Shown: piece after piece, positions 7,024 to 19,800 of the stretch
How positions within the stretch are numbered: the stretch's first letter is position 1
Layout of the letters: every line of letters starts with the position of its first letter
Assembly: GCA_030612305.1 (NCBI GenBank)
Contig: JAUWOG010000003.1
Coordinates: 1 to 21,009, forward strand
Reading direction: 5' to 3'
Source of the DNA: Armatimonadota bacterium
GTDB taxonomy: Bacteria; Armatimonadota; Zipacnadia; Zipacnadales; UBA11051
Length of the DNA stretch: 21,009 nucleotides
Made by a program: the position numbers and the translations under genes
Notes under the pieces: generated by a model
Told to the model about the DNA's origin: nothing
The model's input: only the letters and a program-made list of their open reading frames with translations
The model's database searches: none

Positions 7024-7060
7024 GGTCGGCCGGTGGTCATGGCGCGACACACCGCCGACC
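7024..7060 (-). other. Strong hairpin in the tuf-rpmG spacer
   Basis: CACCGCCGACC (7050-7060) can pair with GGTCGGCCGGTG (7024-7035), about 11 bp with one bulge. It begins 16 nt after the tuf stop. No T-run follows on the minus strand, so it is more likely an mRNA processing or stability element, or the remnant of a terminator, than a working intrinsic terminator. Confidence 0.55.
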
Positions 7061-7075
7061 AGACGATTGCCCTAC

Positions 7076-8281
7076 CTATTCGATGACCTTGGTCACGACC
7101 CCCGCACCCACAGTGTGGCCTCCCTCGCGGACTGCGAAACGGAGACCCTCCTCCATCGCGATCGGAGCATGTAGCTCACCTATCAGCGTCACATTGTCCC
7201 CCGGCATAACCATGTCCACGCCCTCAGGCAGCTTCACCGCGCCAGTCACGTCTGTAGTCCGGAAGTAAAACTGCGGGCGGTAACCGTCGAAAAACGGCGT
7301 GTGCCGGCCACCCTCGTCATGACTCAATATGTAAACCTCTGCCTCGAACTTCGTGTGCGGAGTGATGCTGCCAGGAATCGCTATCACCTGGCCGCGCTCC
7401 ACATCATCACGCTCGAGGCCACGCAGAAGTACGCCGATGTTGTCGCCCGCCTGACCCTCGTCGAGGATCTTGCGGAACATCTCCACTCCCGTCACCACCG
7501 ACTTCTGCGTCTCCCGCACGCCCACTATCTCGACATCGTCTCCCGTGTGAATCATGCCGCGATCCACCCGGCCCGTCGCCACAGTGCCGCGACCCGAAAT
7601 CGTGAAGACGTCCTCCACCGGCAGCAAGAACGGCTGGTCAACATCTCGCTCCGGCTGCGGAATGTACTCGTCAACCGCGTCCAGAAGCTCCATGATCGGG
7701 CCGCAAGCCGCACACTCTCGACTCCCGCAACCGCAATCCATCGCCTCCAGCGCAGAACCCTTGATTATCGGCAGATCATCGCCCGGAAAGTCATACGCCG
7801 ACAGAAGCTCGCGGAGCTCAAGCTCCACAAGCTCCAGCAACTCCGGGTCCTCCATCTCATCACACTTGTTCATGAATACCACCATCGCCGGCACGTTCAC
7901 CTGCCGCGCCAGGAGGATGTGCTCGCGCGTCTGAGGCATCGGTCCGTCAGTGGCGGCAACTACCAGGATCGCGCCGTCCATCTGCGCGGCGCCAGTAATC
8001 ATGTTCTTGATATAGTCCGCGTGGCCCGGACAGTCCACGTGCGCATAGTGACGCTTCGCCGTCTCGTACTCCGCATGGTACGTCGCGATCGTCACGCCGC
8101 GCTCACGCTCCTCCGGCGCGTTGTCAATCTGGTCGAACTCGAGAATGTCCGCCTTCCCCTCGTCCGAGTTCGCCAGACACTTCGTCATCGCTGAAGTCAG
8201 CGTCGTCTTACCGTGGTCCACATGACCGATCGTGCCTACGTTCACATGCGGCTTGTCTCTCACGAATTTCTCTTTTGCCAT
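7076..8281 (-). CDS. tuf: Elongation factor Tu
   Basis: A 401-residue GTPase that delivers aminoacyl-tRNA to the ribosome. The G1 motif is GHVDHGKT (about residues 19-26). Switch I has RERGVTIATYHAEYET, slightly unlike the usual RGITINTAHVEY, and G3 is DCPGHADY. NKCD (138-141) gives guanine specificity and the G5 motif is GSAL. Domains 2 and 3 are complete. Just after G5 there is an unusual cysteine cluster, C183, C185, C190, C193 (CxC-x4-CxxC), where most EF-Tu proteins have a short acidic turn. A GGAGGT motif precedes the ATG. It lies 48 nt after fusA and continues toward rpmG-trnW-secE. This is the only tuf copy in the window. Confidence 0.99.
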   Translation of the reverse strand: MAKEKFVRDKPHVNVGTIGHVDHGKTTLTSAMTKCLANSDEGKADILEFDQIDNAPEERERGVTIATYHAEYETAKRHYAHVDCPGHADYIKNMITGAAQMDGAILVVAATDGPMPQTREHILLARQVNVPAMVVFMNKCDEMEDPELLELVELELRELLSAYDFPGDDLPIIKGSALEAMDCGCGSRECAACGPIMELLDAVDEYIPQPERDVDQPFLLPVEDVFTISGRGTVATGRVDRGMIHTGDDVEIVGVRETQKSVVTGVEMFRKILDEGQAGDNIGVLLRGLERDDVERGQVIAIPGSITPHTKFEAEVYILSHDEGGRHTPFFDGYRPQFYFRTTDVTGAVKLPEGVDMVMPGDNVTLIGELHAPIAMEEGLRFAVREGGHTVGAGVVTKVIE

Positions 8282-8329
8282 TGGTCTCTACCTCCAGGTA
8301 TGGGTCAGGAGTTCCACTTGCCAGTGCTG

Positions 8330-10399
8330 TTACGCCCCGGCTATCGCCTCTTGGCGCTCCTCCGTCAGCCGCCGGTACGACTCCGGCTCCATCGTGTACG
8401 TCGCCCGTCCCTGCGTGAGCGAACGCAACTGCGTCGAATACCCGAACATCGTGGCCAGAGGTACTCGTGCGACAATAGTCTGAGTATCACCCGACGTTGG
8501 CTTCATGCTGCTGATTTCCGCACCCCGGGCACTCAAGTCACTGACCACATCGCCCATGTACGTCTCCTGCGTTACCACCTCAACGAGCATCACGGGCTCG
8601 AGCAGGATCGGTCCGGCTTCCCGGTAGGCGTCCCGGAAGGCCATGCCGGCTGCCAGTTTGAACGCGATGTCCGAGGAGTCCACGTCGTGATACGAGCCGT
8701 CGGTGAGCGCCACACGCACATCAATGACCGGGTACGAGGCCAACACGCCCGTCTCCATCGCCTCTCTTATCCCCGCCTGCACAGCCGATATGAACTCCCG
8801 TGGCACTACTCCGCCACGGGTTCGGTCCTCAAACTCATAGCCTCTGCCGCGCGGCAACGGCTCGACGAGCAGCGTAACATCGCCAAACTGCCCCTGGCCG
8901 CCCGTTTGCCGAACGAACCTGCCGCGAGCACTCGCCGGCGATGTAATCGTCTCCTTGTACGCCACCTGCGGGTTACCCACGTTCGCATCAACCTGGAACT
9001 CGCGCAGCAACCGGTCCTTGATGACCTCCAGATGCAGCTCGCCCATCCCCGCTATGATCTGCTGCCCGGTATCGTGGTCCGTCCGCACCGCGAAGCTCGG
9101 ATCCTCAGCCATCAGCCTTTGCAGGCTCTCCATCAGCCGTCCTTCGTCCGCCGTCGTCTTCGGCTCGATGGCCATGGCGATCACCGGCTCCGGGAACTCG
9201 ATGTTCTCCAGTATCACGGGGTGATCCATCTGACACAGCGTCGTCCCCGTCGTCGCCTTGTCCAGGCCGACGACACCCACGATATCGCCTGCGCTCACCG
9301 TCTCGACATTCTCGCGGCGATTTGCGTGCATGATGAGGAGATGCGCAATTCGTGACTTCACTCTTTCCTGTGCGTCGTAAACCGTCTGGCCCTTCTTCAG
9401 CGTCCCCGAATAAACGCGCACGTATGACAACTGGCCCACGAACGGGTCGGTCGCAACTTTGAATACCAGCGCTGCCAACGGCTCGTCCGGTGACGGCTTG
9501 CACGTTATTGCCTTCTCGGTTTTCGGCTCCCAGCCGATGATCGGCGGCACTTCCACCGGAGAGGGCAAGTAGTCAATTACCGCGTCAAGCAACGGTTGGA
9601 CGCCCTTGTTCTTCAGGGAGCTGCCGGCCAGTACCGGAATCAGATCGTTCTCCAGTGTCGCCTGGCGTATCACCTCGCGCAACTCTTCAGGCGTCGGCTG
9701 CTCGCCGGCGAAGTACTTCTCCTCCAGATGCGGGTTGGTATCCGCCAACGCGACGATCAGATGTTCCCTGAACAGTTCCGCCCGATCCCGCATCTCTGCG
9801 GGTATCTCGCGCTCGACCGCCTCCGCCCCCAACTCGTCTTCCCAATAGGTCGCATTCATCTCGATGAGATCAACTACGCCCTCAAATGTGTCCTCGGCAC
9901 CGATGGGAAGCTGTATCGCCAACGCGTTGGCCCCCAGCCGCTTGCGCATCTGGTGCAACACATCGTGGAAATCCGCCCCGGTCCGGTCCATCTTATTGAT
10001 GAAGACTATGCGGGGAATGCCATACGTGTTGGCTTGCCGCCATACCGTCTCCGACTGCGGCTGTACGCCGCCCACCGCGCACAGTATTGTCACCACGCCG
10101 TCGAGAACGCGCAGAGAGCGCTCGACCTCGACCGTGAAATCCACGTGCCCCGGTGTGTCAATGATGTTGATGTGGTGGCCCCGCCATTCGCACGTCGTCG
10201 CCGCAGAAGTGATCGTGATGCCGCGCTCCATCTCCTGGGGCATCCAGTCCATCGTCGCATCGCCGTCATCAACTTCACCCATGCGATGCACGCGGCCCGT
10301 GTAGTACAGTATGCGCTCGGTAGTCGTCGTCTTACCGGCGTCAATATGGGCCGCTATACCGATGTTCCTAGTTTTCTCCAGCGGGTTGATGCTCGACAC
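8330..10399 (-). CDS. fusA: Elongation factor G
   Basis: A 689-residue translocation GTPase of normal length. G1 is AHIDAGKTTTTER, switch I is MEQERGITITSAATT-like (MERGITITSAATT), G3 is DTPGHVDFT and NKMD gives guanine specificity. Domain IV (QVAYKETIT, then GGQGQFGDVTL) mimics the tRNA anticodon arm, and domain V ends with LRSLTQGRATYTME. The start is a GTG at 10399, giving SSINPLEKTRNIGIAAHIDAGKTT. In domain V the usual DLN-x-RRG segment reads DLSARGAEI, a small departure. The gene sits between rpsG (125 nt) and tuf (48 nt) as in the classical str operon. Confidence 0.98.
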   Translation of the reverse strand: MSSINPLEKTRNIGIAAHIDAGKTTTTERILYYTGRVHRMGEVDDGDATMDWMPQEMERGITITSAATTCEWRGHHINIIDTPGHVDFTVEVERSLRVLDGVVTILCAVGGVQPQSETVWRQANTYGIPRIVFINKMDRTGADFHDVLHQMRKRLGANALAIQLPIGAEDTFEGVVDLIEMNATYWEDELGAEAVEREIPAEMRDRAELFREHLIVALADTNPHLEEKYFAGEQPTPEELREVIRQATLENDLIPVLAGSSLKNKGVQPLLDAVIDYLPSPVEVPPIIGWEPKTEKAITCKPSPDEPLAALVFKVATDPFVGQLSYVRVYSGTLKKGQTVYDAQERVKSRIAHLLIMHANRRENVETVSAGDIVGVVGLDKATTGTTLCQMDHPVILENIEFPEPVIAMAIEPKTTADEGRLMESLQRLMAEDPSFAVRTDHDTGQQIIAGMGELHLEVIKDRLLREFQVDANVGNPQVAYKETITSPASARGRFVRQTGGQGQFGDVTLLVEPLPRGRGYEFEDRTRGGVVPREFISAVQAGIREAMETGVLASYPVIDVRVALTDGSYHDVDSSDIAFKLAAGMAFRDAYREAGPILLEPVMLVEVVTQETYMGDVVSDLSARGAEISSMKPTSGDTQTIVARVPLATMFGYSTQLRSLTQGRATYTMEPESYRRLTEERQEAIAGA

Positions 10400-10524
10400 G
10401 TCTGACTCAACTGCCTCTCAGCACATCTCTGTTCCCAAACGCGAATAACCAGTCATACGTCCTGCCCGGGCCCCCGGAGAGCGCTCAACTCAGTCCTTCG
10501 GAGGCGCAACAGCAGATCATCTTC

Positions 10525-10995
10525 CTACCAGCGGTAGTGCGAATATGCCTTGTTCGCTTCCGCCATCCGATATGTCTCCACACGGCGCCTGACGGCAGCT
10601 CCCTCGCTCCTCGAGGCCTCAATCAGCTCATTCGCCAGGCGTTCCACCATCCGGCGCTCGCTACGCTCCTTCGCCGCAGCTACGAGCCAGCGAATCCCCA
10701 GCGTCAACTGGCGGCGCGCGTTCACCTCTACAGGCACCTGATACGTCGCGCCACCCACACGCCGCGGCCGTACCTCCACGATCGGCCGCACGTTCCCGAG
10801 GGCCTTGCTAAACACGTCAAGGGGGTTCTCGCCCGTTTTCTGATCAATCTCGAGCAAAGCGCCGTACACGATGCGCTCCGCCAGGCTCTTCTTACCGCCC
10901 ATGATGAGCTTGTTGATGAGCCGCTGGATAATCGTGCTGTTGAATACCGGGTCACCTGGTATGACCCGCTTCGGAACTTCGCCTTTTCTCGGCAT
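10525..10995 (-). CDS. rpsG: 30S ribosomal protein S7
   Basis: A 156-residue protein, the usual length. It initiates assembly of the 30S head by binding the 3' domain of 16S rRNA. Conserved segments are the start MPRKGEVPKR, LINKLIMGGKKSLAERIVYGAL, NVRPIVEVRPRRVGGATYQVPVEV and the C-terminal MAEANKAYSHYRW. GGGGAG lies close before the ATG. The 98-nt rpsL-rpsG spacer is where S7 feedback control acts in E. coli; no specific S7 site was identified here. Confidence 0.98.
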   Translation of the reverse strand: MPRKGEVPKRVIPGDPVFNSTIIQRLINKLIMGGKKSLAERIVYGALLEIDQKTGENPLDVFSKALGNVRPIVEVRPRRVGGATYQVPVEVNARRQLTLGIRWLVAAAKERSERRMVERLANELIEASRSEGAAVRRRVETYRMAEANKAYSHYRW

Positions 10996-11093
10996 TCATC
11001 TACTCCCCAATCCGAATCCTGCACGTCTCCTCAACACCTATGGGAACATGCCTGCCACAACCGCCCTGACACTCCGGCCGCCGGGGCTGTTGA

Positions 11094-11507
11094 CTAATCG
11101 GGCTTTTTGGTTCCGTACTTCGACCGGCTCTGGCGGCGGTCCTCAACACCGGCAGCATCCAGCGTTCCCCGGATTACGTGGTACTTCACCGAGTTGAGGT
11201 CTTTGACACGCCCGCCACGAATCAGCACCACCGAGTACTCCACGAGGTTCTGTCCCTCACCGGGGATATACGCCGTCACCTCTTCTCGGTTGAAGAGCCG
11301 CACGCGCGCCACTTTACGCAACGCAGAGTTCGGCTTCTTCGGCGTCTGTGCCCACACCCTTGTGCACACGCCACGGCGCTGCGGCGCTCCGTCAACCTGC
11401 TTGGCTTTGCGCTTCAGAGCATTCCACGCCACTTTCAGCGCAGGCGTCTTCTGTTTTTTGGCCTTCTTCTTGCGCCCCTTGCGCACCAACTGACTGATTG
11501 TCGGCAA
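11094..11507 (-). CDS. rpsL: 30S ribosomal protein S12
   Basis: A 137-residue decoding-centre protein. The start is a TTG at 11505-11507 preceded by AAGGGGAG with a 9-nt spacer. The N-terminus MPTISQLVRKGR is typical. The extra dozen residues between PAL and PQRRGVC occur in several Gram-positive S12 proteins. TPKKPNSALRKVARVRL, with the streptomycin-site lysine, is intact. The second streptomycin loop, almost universally KDLPGV, is here KDLNSV, so the Pro and Gly (E. coli P90 and G91) are Asn and Ser. The Asp modified by RimO is kept. It is the first gene of the rpsL-rpsG-fusA-tuf run, with its own consensus promoter and leader. Confidence 0.97.
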   Translation of the reverse strand: MPTISQLVRKGRKKKAKKQKTPALKVAWNALKRKAKQVDGAPQRRGVCTRVWAQTPKKPNSALRKVARVRLFNREEVTAYIPGEGQNLVEYSVVLIRGGRVKDLNSVKYHVIRGTLDAAGVEDRRQSRSKYGTKKPD

Positions 11508-11559
11508 AGAAGAACACTCCCCTTGGTAAGACTTCCGTCACTATACATGTCCACGTTCG

Positions 11560-11594
11560 GCAAAGACGAAAAACCCCTCGACACACTGAGGGGT
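11560..11594 (-). terminator. Attenuator-like intrinsic terminator in the rpsL leader
   Basis: On the minus strand ACCCCTC (11588-11594) pairs with GAGGGGT (11573-11579) across an 8-nt loop and is followed by TTTTTCGTCTTTG. The hairpin ends about 58 nt before the rpsL start codon and 230 nt after the predicted transcription start. It can end a short RNA or act as an attenuator of the str operon. Confidence 0.88.
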
Positions 11595-11827
11595 CATACC
11601 AGCACGAAACTCGTTACTGTGACGACGGACTGCGGCATGAGACCATGCCGTCTGTTGCTGTCGCCCCCTTGTTGTACTCAATTGCAGCGCCTGCCAGATA
11701 CTATGACACTACGCTGCCGCCTACAACCCCATCCCGCACCCAAGCTATAGCTGCCTGACAGTCCACCGTTGCACCATAACGTCCCATTGACATCTTCTCT
11801 ACACCGGTGCTTGTCAAACAGAACCTG

Positions 11828-11856
11828 ATTATAGTCACTCCATGTTTGACTGTCAA
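11828..11856 (-). promoter_or_regulatory. Perfect-consensus sigma70 promoter of rpsL-rpsG-fusA-tuf
   Basis: On the minus strand TTGACA (11851-11856), a 17-bp spacer, then TATAAT (11828-11833). All twelve consensus bases match at optimal spacing. Transcription should start near 11821. It would make expression of the downstream translation genes independent of rpoBC. Confidence 0.92.
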
Positions 11857-11929
11857 TAGCTGCGGACGTCTTTTCTGCCGCTTTCGGCCCTTCCTTGCCA
11901 GATCCGCCATTCAGCGATCTAGAAATCCG

Positions 11930-11951
11930 GCCGGAAAGTGGCAATTCCGGC
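11930..11951 (-). terminator. Possible weak terminator after rpoC
   Basis: GCCGGAA (11945-11951) pairs with TTCCGGC (11930-11936) on the minus strand across an 8-nt loop, followed by CGGATTTCT with only three consecutive T. It lies 90 nt after the rpoC stop and ahead of the strong promoter, the right place to end the rpoBC transcript, but the T-run is poor. Confidence 0.35.
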
Positions 11952-12040
11952 GAGCTGCTCGGAGTTGCATCGGCGTAGAGGTGCCTCAAGACCCCGTAGC
12001 GAAGTTGCCATTTCTTGGCAAGGGTTTTTCGGCCAAACCT

Positions 12041-16807
<4,767 letters not shown>

Positions 16808-16873
16808 CTGCGCATGTGCTCGCCCGCTTACAGGACCTTCATCCGCCGTATCGCGGCGTCGCGCTGTTGCGGG

Positions 16874-19800
16874 CTACCTCATGTCGCTCTCTGCGCGCAG
16901 GTCCACCTCGCGACCGTCGAAATCGGTGACTTTCACGTCCAGAGCCAGACTCTGCATCTCCCGCATCAGGATCTTGAACGACTCCGGCACGCCCGGCTCC
17001 ATGATGTTGTCGTTCTTGACGATCGCCTCGTAGGTCGCCACACGCCCCATCACATCGTCGCTCTTCACCGTCAGCATCTCTTGGAGCATGTGCGCGGCGC
17101 CGTAGGCCTCCAGGGCCCACACTTCCATCTCCCCAAAGCGCTGCCCGCCCATCTGAGCCTTGCCGCCGAGCGGCTGCTGAGTTATCAGGGAGTACGGCCC
17201 GGTGGACCGCGCGTGAATCTTGTCCTCAACCAGATGCAGCAGCTTCAGCATGTACATGTAGCCTACCATCACCGGCTGGTTGAAGGCCTCCCCCGTGCGC
17301 CCGTCGTACAACACCGACTTGCCTGTCTCACCGTCAAACTCGGCCATTCGCCCCGCGTTGACCACCGCGCAAGCTACCAACAGCTCGCCGCTCTCCTTCG
17401 CCGATGCCGACTCCCAAGCGCTCGCATCAACACCCAACCACTCCGCCAATTCCTCAATCTCCGCCTTATTGTGTGCTGCAAGCTGTTGCTCCATACTCGC
17501 AACCAGTTCATCGAACGTCTCGCCCGCATCACGAATATCCACAGCCGGGCCGAAGGCATTCATCTCGCATTCAGCGTAGGATAGCAGCGCGTCATACTGC
17601 AGCTTGCGGGCAACGTCCCGCATCCCCTGCTCGATCTCTTCCAGCGTAAAGCTCTCGAAGATCGGCGTCACGTACGTATTCCCGAGCTGTTTGGCGATCC
17701 AGCCGAGGTGAGTCTCCAAGAGCTGGCCGATGTTCATCCGCGAGGGCACCGTCAGCGGGTTGAGGCAAATATCCACCGGCGTACCGTCGGCCAGGTGGGG
17801 CATGTCTTCCACCGGCAGTATCTTGGCGATGACGCCCTTGTTGCCGTGCCGGCCCGTCAGCTTGTCCCCAACCATAATCTTCCGGCGTTGCGCCACATAC
17901 ACGCGAACCAACTGGTTCATGCCCGGCTTCAATTCGTCGCCCGGCAGCTTCTTCAGCTCCCCGCCGCACCGCGAGCACGTCAGCGCCGCCTCCATCGGCT
18001 TGCCGTACGCAAACTCCGCCTCGCACAGAGCGCATTTGCACTTGTAGCGCGAGAATACCTTAGTTCCTATGACAATGCCGCCCTCGCCGTGCGGAGTGCG
18101 AAGCGACACATCGCGCATCTCCTCAGCCTTGCTCCCGAAGATCGCGATGACGAGCTTCTCCTCAGCAGTCAGTTCCGACTGGCCCTTCGGCGTCACCTTT
18201 CCGACCAGTATGTCCTCCGGACGTACTTCCGCGCCTACTCGCACAACACCGTCAATGTCCAGTTCGGCCAGTGCATCGTCACCCACATTAGGAATGTCGC
18301 GGGTGATCTCTTCCGGGCCCAGCTTGGTGTCGCGCGCCTCGCATTCGAACTTCTCAATGTGTATCGAGGTCAGTTCGTCATCATTCACCAGCCGCTCCGA
18401 TATCAGTATCGCGTCCTCGTAGTTGTAGCCCTCCCACGGCATGAAAGCCACCAACAGGTTCTTGCCTAGAGCCAGCTCGCTGTCCCGCGTCGCCGGGCCG
18501 TCGTACACCGGCTGGTCTCGCGTCACCCGCTCTCCTACGTCCACCCGCCGCGACTGGTTGATGCACGTCCCCATGTTCGTGCGCAGGAAGTGCTCCAGAT
18601 CGTAACGCTTCGTCTCGCCGTTCGCATACTCAATGACTATGTGGTCCGCATCCGCCTCCGTTACCTCACCGTCATCTTCCGCCAGCACCACCGCACCCGA
18701 GTCAATGGCCACGCGCGCCTCGATACCCGTTTTGACTAGTGGCTGCTCAGTTGTCATCAGCGGGACAGCTTGCCGCTGCATGTTCGACCCGGCCAGAGCG
18801 CGGACCGGCTCGTCGCTTTCGAGGAACGGCACCATCGAGGTGGCTACCGAGAACACCTGCGTCGGCGCAACGTCACAGTAGTCCACCTCTTCGGGCTTCA
18901 CCTTCGGGAAGTCCCCAGCTTTCCGCACCGAGATCGCGTCCTTGAGAAAATGCCCGTTGTCGTCCACAGGCTCCGACGCGGTGGCGATGAAATAGGCTTC
19001 CTCCTCGTCGGCAGCCATGTAGTCAATCTCGGCTGTCAGGCGGCCGTTCTTCACGCGCCGGTACGGTGTCTCGATGAACCCGTAGTCATTGAGTTGTGCA
19101 TGAAGGGTCAGGTACCCGATCAGGCCGACATTCGGGCCTTCAGGCGTCTCGATGGGGCATATCCGGCCATAGTGCGAATGGTGAACGTCTCGCACCTCCA
19201 GCTTCGCCGACTGCTTGCTCAGCCCGCCGGGCCCAAGAGCCGAGAGCCGCCGCTTATGCGCCAGCTCCGCAAGCGGGTTGATCTGGTCCATGAACTGGGA
19301 GAGCTGCCCGCTGCCGAAGAAGCTGTTGATGGCAGCCGATATTGGCTTGATGCTGATTACAGACTGCGGAATCATCTCGTCCGGGTCCAGGCTCGTCATC
19401 CGCTCCCGCGCCACTCGCTCGGTACGCAAGAAGCCCGTGCGCAACTGGTTCTGCAGCAACTCCCCAACCGCCCGCACCCGCTTGTTCTGCAAGTGATCAA
19501 TGTCATCAACACTACCCTCGCCCCGAGACAGCCCAATCAGGTACAGCACGATACCTACGACATCCTCACGCGTCAGTGTGTGCGTCGTCAGCGGCACACC
19601 AACGCCTAGCTTGCGGTTCATCTTGTACCGGCCGACAGCAGACAGATCGTAGCGCTTCACATCGAAGAAGTACGACTGCAACAGCGACTGGGCACTGTCA
19701 ATCGTGGGCGGGTCGCCTGGACGGATCTTCCGGTACACCTCCAGCAGGCCCTCCCGGTTCGTGTGCGTATCATCGTCTTCCAGCGTCTCGCTGATGTGGT

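Larger units (their letters stand above)
11508..12040 (-). promoter_or_regulatory. rpoC-rpsL spacer with promoter and structured leader
   Basis: A 533-nt spacer without a convincing gene. Reading the minus strand it holds a weak hairpin (11930-11951) after rpoC, a perfect sigma70 promoter (11828-11856), then a leader of about 310 nt with a 7-bp hairpin (11644-11650/11633-11639) and an intrinsic terminator (11560-11594) 58 nt before rpsL. The position is occupied in Bacillus by an L7Ae-like gene (ybxF/rplGB), which is absent here. A 30-codon ORF at 11701-11793 starts soon after the promoter but has no good ribosome binding site. Confidence 0.7.

Noticed and set aside
8213..9355. Long plus-strand open frame opposite tuf/fusA
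   Set aside because: Antisense of conserved genes, with Arg/His-rich composition typical of shadow frames.
11701..11793. 30-codon leader-peptide-like ORF in the rpsL leader (MSMGRYGATV...)
   Set aside because: No well-spaced Shine-Dalgarno sequence, no run of regulatory codons, and no recognisable product. An L7Ae-like gene expected at this place in Bacillus is not encoded.
12005..12021. Hairpin TTGCCA/TGGCAA just after the rpoC stop as its terminator
   Set aside because: The T-run follows it on the plus strand, not on the strand of rpoC, and the stem is only 6 bp.
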